Shown here: positions 35,719 through 46,100 of the stretch, in pieces
Numbering within the stretch: position 1 is the stretch's first letter
Layout: every line of letters starts with the position of its first letter
DNA from: a virus
Length of the DNA: 64,000 nucleotides
Direction: 5' to 3' (one strand)
Virus record (IMG/VR): IMGVR_UViG_3300031963_000004
Span: 159,152 to 223,151 of that record
The notes under the pieces: model-generated
What the model saw: only the letters and a program-made list of their open reading frames with translations
Databases searched by the model: none
What the model was told of the DNA's origin: nothing
Program-made: the position numbers and the translations under genes

Positions 35719-37413
35719 ATGGCATTAACATTTCCAGCACCGGCCCAGATTAAAAATTTAAAAGATCCAACTGCTGCACAAGATGCAGCTACAAAAGCTT
35801 ATGTAGATAACGCTGTTTCTAATCCTACTGGAAATATCACAGTCGCTAATCTTTCTGTTACAGGTAGCTCTAATTTAGGTAATATAGCCGTAGCAAATTA
35901 CTTTACTGGCGATGGTTCTAATTTAACAACTATATCCGGTGCAAATGTTACAGGACAGGTAAGTAACTCACTAACTTCAAGCACCGTTTATAGCAGTTCT
36001 CAACCAAATATTACTAGTGTAGGCACACTAACAAGTTTAACTGTATCAGGAACAGTTAACTTAGGTAATATTTCTAATGTAAAAATATCAGGTGGTTCTA
36101 ACGCTTACATTTTAAGCACTGACGGTAATGGTAATTTAACATGGGTAGCACAACAAACTGCTAACTTAACAGGCTATGCTACAGAAACTTATGTTAGTAA
36201 CTCAATTGCAAACTTAATTAACTCTGCACCAGCATTGTTAGATACATTAGGAGAAATAAGCAACGCATTAGGTAATGATGCTAGTTTCTCTACTACAATC
36301 ACTAATACATTAGCTAATAAATTAAACACTAATGCGTTTAGTAATACAGCTAACACATGGTTAAGCACACAATCAACAAGCAATTTATCAGAAGGCACAA
36401 ATCTATACTATACGGTTGACAGAGCAAACACTGCTATCGATAACCGCGTAACAAAAACCTTTGTAGATAATTTAGGTGTTATAGCAAGTACTGTATCAAA
36501 CGCGGCACAACCTAATATTACTAGTGTTGGTAATTTAACTGGGTTGAACGTAACTGGTAACACAAGTTTTACAGGTGCAAATGTAAGTTTAGGTAATATA
36601 TCTAACTTAAAAATATTAGGTGGTTCTAGTAATCAATTCCTACAGACTGACGGAACAGGCAATCTTATTTGGGCTAATTCATCAGCAGCAGGAAATTTCA
36701 CAAATGCGATTTTTGTTGACACATTTACAGGCAATGGAGTACAAACAACTTTTACGTTAAGTGTAACCCCTAATAATATAAACGATACAACAGTTAATTA
36801 CAACGGTGCTACACTATTAAGAAATTCTTATTCATTAAATGGAGCAAACATTGTTTTTGGTAGTGCTCCTGCTAATGGTGCTCAACTAGAAGTTACCATA
36901 ACACAAATGTACGCTACTGGTACAGTTGACTATGTTACACGAACAGCAACAGGCAATGGAACAGGAAATACTTATACTGTAACTTCTGGTGCAAATGCAA
37001 ATACAGTTCTTGTCACACTTAATGGTATACTTCAAACACCAATAACTGATTATACAATATCAGGTAATACGCTCACATTTACTAGTCCCGTAAATAGCAA
37101 TGTTTCTATTCAAATACGTGAACTGCCAACAACAATAGCAGGTCCTAATTTAAGCAGTTATCTGCTTACTAACACGTTTAGTAATACTGCAAACGCATGG
37201 ATAAGTAATGTAGCTAATATTAACACAGCCGCAAATTTAACACTGACTGGTTCAACTATAAATTTAGGAAATGTAAGTAATGTTAAAATATTAGGAGGAA
37301 CTTTTGGACAATACCTACAAACTGATGGAAACGGTAATATAAGCTTTTCTAATGTATCGTCAGGTTCCACAACTGCTAAGTCTGCTGCGATAAATATGTT
37401 TTTAGGGTATTAA
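35719..37413 (+). CDS. Tail-fibre protein, DAATKxYV-start type, with SFTGNGVQTTFTL modules
   Basis: A 564-aa protein with N-terminus PAPAQIKNLKDPTAAQDAATK. An ALLDTLGEISNALGNDASFS module (~168-200) resembles the LDTLxELAxALGDDxxF module of many phage fibres. A VQTTFTLSVTP ... NYNGATLL module spans ~334-395, and a second GNTYTVTSGA ... LNGILQTPITDY unit ~410-470. The protein ends AAINMFLGY, comparable to AMSFLLGF of 39399; both precede a ~120-aa MANPNIV protein. Confidence 0.68.
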   Translation: MALTFPAPAQIKNLKDPTAAQDAATKAYVDNAVSNPTGNITVANLSVTGSSNLGNIAVANYFTGDGSNLTTISGANVTGQVSNSLTSSTVYSSSQPNITSVGTLTSLTVSGTVNLGNISNVKISGGSNAYILSTDGNGNLTWVAQQTANLTGYATETYVSNSIANLINSAPALLDTLGEISNALGNDASFSTTITNTLANKLNTNAFSNTANTWLSTQSTSNLSEGTNLYYTVDRANTAIDNRVTKTFVDNLGVIASTVSNAAQPNITSVGNLTGLNVTGNTSFTGANVSLGNISNLKILGGSSNQFLQTDGTGNLIWANSSAAGNFTNAIFVDTFTGNGVQTTFTLSVTPNNINDTTVNYNGATLLRNSYSLNGANIVFGSAPANGAQLEVTITQMYATGTVDYVTRTATGNGTGNTYTVTSGANANTVLVTLNGILQTPITDYTISGNTLTFTSPVNSNVSIQIRELPTTIAGPNLSSYLLTNTFSNTANAWISNVANINTAANLTLTGSTINLGNVSNVKILGGTFGQYLQTDGNGNISFSNVSSGSTTAKSAAINMFLGY

Positions 37414-37414
37414 A

Positions 37415-37786
37415 ATGGCAAATCCAAATATTGTAAATGCAACATCAATTTATGTAAGTACAACTTACCTGATTCCTACTGGAACAACCGCTACTACTTG
37501 GACAGGTCTCACACCTAGTGCCAACTCAGTCACAAAAATGGATAGCTTGACAGCAACAAACGTAACAAACACAGCGGCAACAATAACCGTTTCAATTAAT
37601 AGTGCAACAGGTGGCGGTGGTACTGCATATAGAATAGCCTTTCAATTACCTATCCCAGGGAATACCTCGTTGATGCTAGTTGACAAGGGTAATCCATTAT
37701 ATATTGGTGAGGGTCAGTCAGTCGTAGCCACATCCGGAACTAATAATGCTATTGAATTGGTGGCGAGTATACAGGTATTAAGTTAA
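37415..37786 (+). CDS. Small beta virion protein, MANPNIV family copy 1
   Basis: A 123-aa protein beginning MANPNIVNATSIY with a C-terminal part (DKGNPLYIGEGQSV...IELVASIQVLS). The sequences at 42792, 51838 and 59364 have the same length, start and end: xxxPxYLxEGDxLxxxxxxxNxLxxxxSxExxS. In each case the gene sits right after a fibre shaft and before a large outer protein. The pattern of alternating hydrophobic residues suggests an all-beta fold. It is probably a connector or capping protein between two adhesin parts; this is inferred from synteny. Confidence 0.66.
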   Translation: MANPNIVNATSIYVSTTYLIPTGTTATTWTGLTPSANSVTKMDSLTATNVTNTAATITVSINSATGGGGTAYRIAFQLPIPGNTSLMLVDKGNPLYIGEGQSVVATSGTNNAIELVASIQVLS

Positions 37787-37788
37787 TC

Positions 37789-38751
37789 ATGCCAACAAGA
37801 TATCCAGGACGACTATTATCTGCCACTAGACCAACAATTACTAGCAGTTCGTCAGGTGCAGGGATGTTTACTGGAACTGAAGTCACACAAGCCGTAGGTG
37901 AGAGAAAATGGCCGGGTTCAGCAGTTCCTGCGGATTATTTAATTGTTGCAGGCGGTGGAGGTGGAGGATATAATCGCGGTGGAGGTGGTGGCGCCGGAGG
38001 GTTAGTCGCAAGTTCCGCTGATATGATATTTGGCATTACATACACAATAACTGTAGGTGGAGGTGGTACAGGCGCGTCATCAGTTACACCAGTTGGGGGA
38101 ACCGGTCAAAATTCTTCTATTACAAGTTCTCACATTAATGTAACTGCTATAGGCGGTGGCGGTGGCGGCGGTCAGGTTGACGGGGTGCAAGCTACTGGTG
38201 GCGGATCAGGTGGCGGAGGAGCAGGTAATAAAGCCAATATAGGTGGCTCCGGAAGATTTGGACAAGGAAATAATGGCGGAATAGCATTACCTTCCGGCTC
38301 TACTCCAGGTGGAGCTGGAGGCGGCGGTGCTGGTAGTGTTGGTCAAAATGCTGTATCACAAACAGTTGCTGGTAATGGCGGTTCAGGGTCTGAATGGCCC
38401 ATAGGTTCAGGGATATATTATGCAGGTGGCGGTGGCGGTGGTGAGACAGGTGCAAATTTAACGCCGGAGACCCCAGGAAGTGGTGGTCTTGGCGGTGGCG
38501 GCGCCGGAGGTTCCGGATCAACGGGTTCAATGACATTTGGTGTATCAGGTACACCTAATACAGGCGGAGGCGGCGGCGGCCATGCAGCGTCTTCAGCTAC
38601 TACCGGAGGTGCAGGAGGCTCTGGTATTGTTATAATTAGATATCCATTATCATTACCGGTTGCAGCATCAACTACAGGTAGCCCAACCATTACAACTTCG
38701 GCTGGTTATAGAATTTACACCTTCACAGGTAGCGGATCAATTATATTTTAA
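37789..38751 (+). CDS. Glycine-rich adhesin with polyglycine-II-like domain
   Basis: A 320-aa protein. The N-terminal ~50 residues (PTRYPGRLLSATRPTITSSS) form a presumed anchor shared with 59735. Residues ~55-285 are extremely Gly-rich, with repeated GGGGGG, GGSGGGG and GGAGGGGAG runs separated by short loops. The end is STTGSPTITTSAGYRIYTFTGSGSIIF. Such runs resemble the polyglycine-II bundles of T-even gp38-type and S16-like tail-fibre adhesins, where the loops bind the receptor. Loop residues here (SSADMIF, NLTPET, SEWPIGS) would be candidates. The similarity is to composition and motif, not a proven homology. Confidence 0.6.
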   Translation: MPTRYPGRLLSATRPTITSSSSGAGMFTGTEVTQAVGERKWPGSAVPADYLIVAGGGGGGYNRGGGGGAGGLVASSADMIFGITYTITVGGGGTGASSVTPVGGTGQNSSITSSHINVTAIGGGGGGGQVDGVQATGGGSGGGGAGNKANIGGSGRFGQGNNGGIALPSGSTPGGAGGGGAGSVGQNAVSQTVAGNGGSGSEWPIGSGIYYAGGGGGGETGANLTPETPGSGGLGGGGAGGSGSTGSMTFGVSGTPNTGGGGGGHAASSATTGGAGGSGIVIIRYPLSLPVAASTTGSPTITTSAGYRIYTFTGSGSIIF

Positions 38752-38756
38752 AAATT

Positions 38757-38939
38757 ATGACTACTAAAGTATCTACAACAATGATTAATCAAACCGGTAA
38801 CGTATCGTTTACCGGTAGTAATGTTTCGTTTGGCGCAATTGGTAACCTACACGTGTCAGGTGGAAGCAATGGTCAATTTATAACCACTGTAGGAAATACG
38901 TATAGTTTAGGTAATGCAACTCAGAGTAGCATAACTTAA
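38757..38939 (+). CDS. Very short fibre-module protein
   Basis: A 60-aa protein, MTTKVSTTMINQTGNVSFTG..., made of one shaft-like module. It matches NVSFTGANVSLGNxxNLKIxGG present in several large fibres. It lies 5 nt after the Gly-rich gene. Its small size suggests either a real accessory peptide or the remains of a shortened fibre gene. Confidence 0.45.
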   Translation: MTTKVSTTMINQTGNVSFTGSNVSFGAIGNLHVSGGSNGQFITTVGNTYSLGNATQSSIT

Positions 38940-38962
38940 CTCAAAATACAAAGGAGAAAATA

Positions 38963-39337
38963 ATGGCACATTTTGCTAAATTAGATGAAAACAATGTAGT
39001 ACTAGAGGTTCATGTTGTAAACAACAATGAATTATTAGATGAGAACGGACAAGAGACTGAGCAAAAAGGTATTGACTTTTTAATCAGCTGGAGTCAAGGA
39101 TCACATACAAACTGGAAACAAACTAGTTATAACGGCAATTTTAGAAAAAATTATGCTGGTATAGGTTATAGCTATGATTCAGTACGTGATGCTTTTATAC
39201 CACCTAAACCATATAACAGTTGGATATTAAATGAAACTACTTGTAATTGGGAAAGCCCAGTACCTTATCCACAAGATGACAAGATGTATACATGGGATGA
39301 AGCTACTACTAGTTGGGTAGAGGTTGCGGGAGCTTAA
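38963..39337 (+). CDS. Conserved small virion-associated protein (MAHFAKLDENN family)
   Basis: A 124-aa protein beginning MAHFAKLDENNVVLEVHVVN, with TSYNGNFRKNYAGIGYSYD and AFIPPKPYNSW. Proteins of this appearance recur in phages from aquatic environments as uncharacterised structural or fibre-associated proteins. It has an RBS AGGAG at 38952. Unlike its neighbours it is not Asn/Thr repeat-rich but Trp/Tyr-rich. The function is unknown. Confidence 0.72.
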   Translation: MAHFAKLDENNVVLEVHVVNNNELLDENGQETEQKGIDFLISWSQGSHTNWKQTSYNGNFRKNYAGIGYSYDSVRDAFIPPKPYNSWILNETTCNWESPVPYPQDDKMYTWDEATTSWVEVAGA

Positions 39338-39366
39338 ATAGCACGATGTAACTCATTCCCAAAAAT

Positions 39367-39374
39367 GATAAATA
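39367..39374 (+). promoter_or_regulatory. Putative late promoter box GATAAATA
   Basis: GATAAATA in the 61-nt gap before the 1127-aa fibre gene, 25 nt before its ATG. It matches the recurrent late box. Confidence 0.6.
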
Positions 39375-39398
39375 TGAGATAAAGACAGGACCTTTTAA

Positions 39399-42300
39399 AT
39401 GCCCGCAATTACATTATTACAACCCTTTAACCTAGACGCTACTAAAGATTATACTTTTGGTAATGTTACCGCCAATGTAAAAACTGATAATTTGATGTAT
39501 GCTAATGGCACGCCCTATGTGTTGGGTGGTTCAGTAGCCGGTAGTAATACACAAGTACAATTTAATGACGCAAATGCTTTTGGAAGTAGCGCAAATTTTA
39601 CATTTGACAAATCTACCAACTCACTGAGTGTCACTAACATCATAGCTAATGGTGCAGGACTAACAAACATAGCAGGTGCTAATGTCACAGGATTTGTTCC
39701 AAATGCTAATGTAGCAAATACTGCATTTAGTGTAAGTGGTGGTAATGTAAGTGGACAGGTAGCAAATGCATTAGTCGCTGGTACTGTTTATACAAATGCA
39801 CAACCTAATATTACTAGTGTAGGAACTCTTACAAGTTTAACAGTGACTGGTGCATTAGCATCAGGTGATGCTACTGTCACAGGTAATTTAACTGTAAGTG
39901 GAACTACTATTACAGCAAATGTATCCTCTATTATTGTTAAAGATCCTATAATAGAACAGGGCGGAGAAGTATCAGGCGCACTAACAACAAATGACGGCAA
40001 AGATAGAGGTCAATTACTACATTATTATTCAGGCGGTGTTATTGATGCATTTATGGGTTGGGACAACTCCAATGCTGAATTTGCATTTGGCAGTAATGTC
40101 AGTGTAAGTTCAGAAGTTGTAACTTTCAACACATTAGGTAATTTAAGAGCAGGTGTTTACTTTGGTAATGGTAGTGGATTAACAAGCATAGCAGGAGCAA
40201 ACGTAACTGGATTTGTTCCAAACGCTAATGTAGCAAATACAGCTTATAGTGTCAGTGGTGCTAATGTATCAGGTGATGTAAGTGGCGCTAATCATGCAAA
40301 CGTAGCTGACTCAGCAAACAGTGTAGCCGGCGCAAACGTTACTGGTTTTGTAGCAAATGCAAATGTTGCGAATACAGCTTATAGCGTAAGTGGCGCTAAT
40401 GTATCAGGTGATGTTGCAGGTGCTAACCATGCTAATGTTGCAGATGTAGCAAACAGTGTAAGTGGTAGTAATGTAACTGGTCAAGTAGGTAACGCACTTG
40501 TGGCAGGTACAGTATACACTAACTCTCAACCAAATATTACCAGCATAGGTACATTAACTAGTTTAGATGTAAGTGGTAACGTTAGTTTTACCGGTGCAAA
40601 TGTAAGCTTAGGTAATGTAAGTAATTTAAAAATTGCCGGCGGTACTGCAAATTATGTGTTAAAAACAGATGGCGCAGGCAATTTAAGTTGGACATCAATT
40701 ACTAGTGGTACTGGTAATGCCAATGTTTCCGGTAGTAACACACAAATTCAATATAATGATGGTACAAATTTAGGTGCAAGTGCTAATTTAACATTTGATG
40801 TAACAACTAAAACATTAACCGTTGATAATCTAGTTGCAAATGGTGTAGGACTAACTTTTATCACTGGTGCAAATGTTAATGGATTTGTACCTAATGCTAA
40901 CGTTGCGAACACTGCATACAGCGTAAGTGGTGCAAATGTTTCAGGTGATGTTGCAGGTGCAAATCATGCAAACGTCGCAGATGTAGCAAACACTGTTGCT
41001 GGTGCAAACGTAACAGGTACAGTTGCAAACGCAACTTATGCAGTAACATCAGGTACATCATACAGTGTAAGTGGAAGCAATGTTTCTGGTGCTGTAGCTT
41101 ATGCGACTACTGCAAACAGTGTTGCTGGCGCTAATGTCAGTGGGCAAGTAGGCAACAGTTTAGTAGCAGGCACAGTATACACAAATGCACAGCCCAATAT
41201 TACTAGTGTTGGTACGCTAACAAGTTTAGATATTACAGGTAATGTGTCAGCAGGTAATGCTAATTTAGGTAATTTAGTTACTGCTAATTTCTTTACAGGT
41301 AATGGTAGTTTATTAACAAGCATTACAGGTGCTAACGTAACTGGTACAGTTGCAAACGCAAATTATTCAGTTTTTGCTGGAACTGCATATTTCGTATCAG
41401 GTTCTAATGTATCAGGTGAAGTTGCATTTGCAGCGACATCAAATAGTGTAGCCGGTGCTAATGTTTCAGGACAAGTAGGTAATGCATTAGTAGCTGGTAC
41501 CGTATACACAAATGCACAACCTAATATTACTAGCGTTGGCACATTAACAAGTTTAAGCGTTACAGGAAATTTAGTTGCAGGTAATATACAAAGCAATGCA
41601 ACGTTGACAGCAGTAGATGCGGTTATATCAGGTAACTTAACTGTATCAGGTACAACTACAACTGTTAATTCAACTACTACGCAAATTGTTGATCCATTGT
41701 TTGAGTTAGGTAGCGGAGCCAACGGTGCAGTACTAACAAGTAATGATGGAAAAGATAGAGGTACGCTATTACACTATTATACAGGATCAACAGCAACAGA
41801 TGCTTTTATTGGTTGGGACAACTCAAATGCAGAATTTGCTTTTGGTAGTAATGTAAGTGTTAGTAATGAAGTTGTAACCTTTAATACATTAGGTAATTTA
41901 CGTGCTGGCTTCTTCTTAGGAAACGGTAGCCAGTTAACTGGATTACCTGCTGGGTACACTAATACAGACGTAGCTAATTATTTACCTAATTATACAGGAA
42001 ATTTATCTGCCGGCAACGCTAATTTAGGTAATTTAGTTACAGCTAATTTCTTTAGCGGAAGCGGTAATTTACTATCAAATATTCAAGGATATAATGTTAG
42101 TGGGCAAGTAGGTAATGCTGCTGTAGCAAGCACTGTTTATACAAATGCGCAGCCAAATATAACCAGTGTTGGTACGTTGACAAGTCTAAATGTTACAGGT
42201 AATATAACATCAGGAAATGCTAATTTAGGAAACGCTGTCGCAGCTAATTTCTTTGTTGGTGATGGTAGTTTATTAACTGGTATAGCTAATGCGAGTTCAT

Positions 42301-42782
42301 CAGGGACGGCTAATACGGTTACTAATAATGCACAACCTAATATTACTAGCGTTGGTACATTAACAAGTTTAAATGTTAGTGGTAACGTAAGTTTCACTGG
42401 TGCTAATGTTAGTTTAGGCAGCGTTAGTAATTTGCATATTACTGGGGGAAGTTCAAGCCAGTTTTTACAAACAGACGGCTCTGGAAATTTAGTTTGGGCT
42501 AATCCAGTTGCATCTTTAGATATAACACAGGACTCATTTACAGGAAATGGGGTTCAAACTACATTTACTCTAAGTGTTACACCAAGTGATGAGAAACAAA
42601 TAACCGTTAATTACAACGGAGCAACAATGCTACGCAGCTCTTATACATTAAGTGGGGCTAATTTAGTATTTGATAGTCCACCTGCTAATAATTCATTACT
42701 AGAAGTAACGACCATCAATACATCTACTGAATTAGCAAGTGCAGGAAGACTAAGAGCAATGAGTTTTTTATTAGGATTTTAA
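39399..42782 (+). CDS. Large tail-fibre protein, LLQPFNLD-start type
   Basis: A 1127-aa protein. The N-terminus ITLLQPFNLDATKDYTFGN is nearly the same as that of 48725 (LLQPFNLDVTKEYVLG). It has six QPNITSVGTLTSL units and two VKDPIIEQGG/VDPLFELGSG modules with DRGQLLHYYSGG and DAFMGWDNS. Many ANVSGDVxGANHANVAD repeats follow. Near the end there is a VQTTFTLSVTPSDEKQITVNYNGATM module, then the ending AMSFLLGF. Its first module (SNTQVQFNDANAFGSSANF) recurs in 48725 and 56417. The next gene is a MANPNIV protein. Confidence 0.72.
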   Translation: MPAITLLQPFNLDATKDYTFGNVTANVKTDNLMYANGTPYVLGGSVAGSNTQVQFNDANAFGSSANFTFDKSTNSLSVTNIIANGAGLTNIAGANVTGFVPNANVANTAFSVSGGNVSGQVANALVAGTVYTNAQPNITSVGTLTSLTVTGALASGDATVTGNLTVSGTTITANVSSIIVKDPIIEQGGEVSGALTTNDGKDRGQLLHYYSGGVIDAFMGWDNSNAEFAFGSNVSVSSEVVTFNTLGNLRAGVYFGNGSGLTSIAGANVTGFVPNANVANTAYSVSGANVSGDVSGANHANVADSANSVAGANVTGFVANANVANTAYSVSGANVSGDVAGANHANVADVANSVSGSNVTGQVGNALVAGTVYTNSQPNITSIGTLTSLDVSGNVSFTGANVSLGNVSNLKIAGGTANYVLKTDGAGNLSWTSITSGTGNANVSGSNTQIQYNDGTNLGASANLTFDVTTKTLTVDNLVANGVGLTFITGANVNGFVPNANVANTAYSVSGANVSGDVAGANHANVADVANTVAGANVTGTVANATYAVTSGTSYSVSGSNVSGAVAYATTANSVAGANVSGQVGNSLVAGTVYTNAQPNITSVGTLTSLDITGNVSAGNANLGNLVTANFFTGNGSLLTSITGANVTGTVANANYSVFAGTAYFVSGSNVSGEVAFAATSNSVAGANVSGQVGNALVAGTVYTNAQPNITSVGTLTSLSVTGNLVAGNIQSNATLTAVDAVISGNLTVSGTTTTVNSTTTQIVDPLFELGSGANGAVLTSNDGKDRGTLLHYYTGSTATDAFIGWDNSNAEFAFGSNVSVSNEVVTFNTLGNLRAGFFLGNGSQLTGLPAGYTNTDVANYLPNYTGNLSAGNANLGNLVTANFFSGSGNLLSNIQGYNVSGQVGNAAVASTVYTNAQPNITSVGTLTSLNVTGNITSGNANLGNAVAANFFVGDGSLLTGIANASSSGTANTVTNNAQPNITSVGTLTSLNVSGNVSFTGANVSLGSVSNLHITGGSSSQFLQTDGSGNLVWANPVASLDITQDSFTGNGVQTTFTLSVTPSDEKQITVNYNGATMLRSSYTLSGANLVFDSPPANNSLLEVTTINTSTELASAGRLRAMSFLLGF

Positions 42783-42791
42783 GGAAAAATT

Positions 42792-43151
42792 ATGGCAAAT
42801 CCAAACATAGTAAGTATGTCATCAATGTATGGCAATTCCGCAGTTCAAAATGTTACTACAAGCGCAACTGCCGTAGTAACAAACAGTACTGCTAGTGGCA
42901 AAGTATATAGAGTTAATATGTTAGTAATCGCAAATATTGATTCAACTAATAGTGCGACTATAACAGTAGATTTATATAGAGCTAATTCTGCAACAAAATT
43001 AAGTAACGAAGTTATAATAGGTATTAATACAGCATTTACTCCAATAGACAAATCGTTAAGTTTATACTTATTAGAGGGAGATAGTTTAAGATTGACATCT
43101 AACGCTAATAGTAGATTACAGGCAGTTTGTAGTTGGGAGGAGATAGGATAA
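42792..43151 (+). CDS. Small beta virion protein, MANPNIV family copy 2
   Basis: A 119-aa protein beginning MANPNIVSMSSMYG and ending LYLLEGDSLRLTSNANSRLQAVCSWEEIG, clearly the same family as 37415. Here an RVNMLVIANIDSTNSATITVDL strand replaces the equivalent segment. It precedes the 1849-aa LamG protein by 1 nt, implying stoichiometric or coupled expression. Confidence 0.66.
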   Translation: MANPNIVSMSSMYGNSAVQNVTTSATAVVTNSTASGKVYRVNMLVIANIDSTNSATITVDLYRANSATKLSNEVIIGINTAFTPIDKSLSLYLLEGDSLRLTSNANSRLQAVCSWEEIG

Positions 43152-43152
43152 A

Positions 43153-46100
43153 ATGTTTAATAGTGGATTACTTGGGGATAGAGCCCCTGACGGATTTGGA
43201 ATAGTATCTAATGAATCTCAATTCATTCAAGCAAGTGATCCGCAACCTTCTATCTCAGGTTGGACAATTTCGGGCACTGACGATATAGCTCTTGACCCAC
43301 TTGGTGGTCAAACAGTTATAGTTAACGGGGGAGGATTTGTGGCAGGCTTAACAGTCACCGTCGACGGTACGATAGTGAGTCCTGTTACCCTATTAGGACC
43401 AACTCAAATATCATTTACAAGTATTCCTAGAGCAGGTGGATTGTATACATTGGCTGTATACAACACCAATGGAACAACAGCAATTCTTGTTCCTGGATTG
43501 TATTATTCAAGTATCCCAACATTTTCAACAGCTTCAGGTAACATAGGCACAAATTACGAAACACAGGCAATTAGTACTTCTGTAGTTGCTTCAAGTGATA
43601 CTGCTGTAACTTATAGTTTAGTGAGTGGCAGTCTACCTGCAGGGGCTACTCTCTATGCCAATGGTGTAATTTCGGGTACAAGTCCTACAGTTGGTAGTAG
43701 CACAACATATTCTTTTACAATAAAAGCAGAAGATGCAGAAAAGCAAGACGTGGTTCGTTCATTTACTTTAACTGTTAATCCTGATATTGTTAGCTGGAGT
43801 GCTCCGTCAGCGGATTCAGTCATTTCCACGTATGAATCCGTAGCCATAGCTAATACCACATTAACTGCAACAAACTTAGTTTCAGGAAACATTACTTATA
43901 CCGGAGCTAATCTACCTTCCGGTATCAGCATAACAGGTAATACTTTATCTGGTACTACAACAACTGTTGGAAATTCTGCCATAACATTAACTGCTACGTC
44001 AGCTAGCTCGACAAAAACTGCTAATAGGACAGCATATATTAATGTTCAACAAGATAGTGTTACATGGAGTAGTCCAGCTAATGCGTCTGTAATTACTACA
44101 TATGAATATGCACCAATCGCAAATACATCACTGTCAGCTACAAGTGCAGCTGGGTTCGGAGTTGAATATTCACAGAGTGGTGCACCTACTGGAGTTTCTA
44201 TTTCAGGTAATACATTAGCAGGTACATCAACTGTAGTTGGTAACGCTAACGTTACATTAACAGCAACCGCTAACACTACAAACAGAACTCAAACAAGAAC
44301 GGTATACGTTAATGTACAACAAGATGCAGTTACATTTAGTAATCCTGCAAATGCAACAACTGATTATACTTTAATACAAAACGAAGCTATGGATAATATT
44401 ACTTTAGCGGCAACTAGTGCTGCAGGATTTAATGTAAGTTATTCTGCGAATACTTTACCTACAGGAATATCATTAACTGGTAATACAATATCTGGTACAC
44501 CTACGGTAGTTGCAAATAGCTCATCATTAGTGACAGGAACATCGGCTACCTCAAATAGGACAACAACTAGAACTTTTAATTGGACAATAATATTACCATT
44601 GGACCAATTTTTTAGTACTAACGCTGCTTTAATAGCAACACCTTCAGATTCATTAACTTGGATTTCCGATGCAAGTACGAATAAGTTTGAATTGTCTATC
44701 GCAGGTGACGTTAGACCTTCAGCCAAAACCCCCTATAGTGATAACACAGTGTTATACCTACCCGGCGGTTCATCCTACATAACATTACCGGCTAATACCC
44801 CAAATCTACAATTTGGGACAGGGGACTGGACTATTGAATTTTGGGCAATGCCTGAAACCGATCCTAGTGGAGATGGCATAGAAGCTAATACATGGCTACT
44901 ATCTATAGGTAGTCAACTTAGAATAGGTTTGGGAGGTAATGCATATTGGTTACTTGGTATGGGCAGCGGCGGCGGCATTAATCCAGTTGTGTCAACTCTC
45001 GGGGGAGCCCAAATTGGTCTTTATAAAAACCAATGGACCCATTTAGCACTAACCAGAAAAGGGAACAATTTTACTTTTTGGGTTAATGGGATATATGGAT
45101 GGAATTATAATAATGCTGCGGTAGGCACAAATTTTACTGGTACTATAGCAATCGCTGATAATAGTTTAGGTAATGGACAAGGCACTAGATTTAATGGTTG
45201 GATTGCAGGACTTAGAATTTTAAAAGGAACTGCGTTATTTGATCCTAGTATTGCATGGCCGGCTAGATATGCAATTAGTTCAATGGCTAGTCCCTTTGCA
45301 AACATTACGAATACTGTGTTTAATTTAAGAGTCAGGGCGGACGGCACCTTAAGCGATATATCTGGTAATAATTACTCAGTAACTAAATTAGGGACTCCTA
45401 GAGCCACTAGTAATTTTGGACCATGGCTTGATACTAATGTAATTTCAGGTAGCGGTTATTTTGATGGTACTGGGGATTATTTGACCGCACCAGCAAACGC
45501 TGCTTTTGATTTTGGTACCGGAGACTTTACAATAGAGCTGTATTTTTATAGAAGCGGTATTAAAGGTAATTCATTTCATGATAATATAATCGGAAACAGG
45601 CCTACTAGTTTATCATCTGGACAATGGCATTTATTTGTTGGTCCGACTGCAGGTGGAGCATTCTCCCTTACAGCGAGAACACCGGCCGGAGATATAACAC
45701 TGAGCGGAGGAGTATGCATAGAAAATGCATGGAATCATTTGGCCGTAGTAAGAAACGGAACTTCGCTCTCACTATTTGTAAATGGAATAAATGTAAATTC
45801 AACAACAACATCTACTTCAATTGGAGATTCAGTAAGTAATCTAAGTATTGCTGCATTTAATGATGGTGCATTTCCAACAATTGGGTATGTATCTAACGTG
45901 CGTATCGTTAAAGGTACAGCAGTCTACACTGCAAACTTTACTGTACCAACATCACCCCTAACAGCAATTGCAAATACAAGTCTATTAACATTACAAAATA
46001 GAACTGATGAAGGTACAAGACGTTTTATTGAGTGTTCATCTAATAACTGGCCGCTTACAAGAACAGGTGGTGTATCACAAGGATCGTTCAGCCCATATGG

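Noticed and set aside
45624-45839. Plus-strand frame of 71 aa within the giant LamG gene
   Set aside because: It lies fully inside another frame that carries clear domains; no RBS and odd composition. The same applies to 50172-50402 and 58080-58301.
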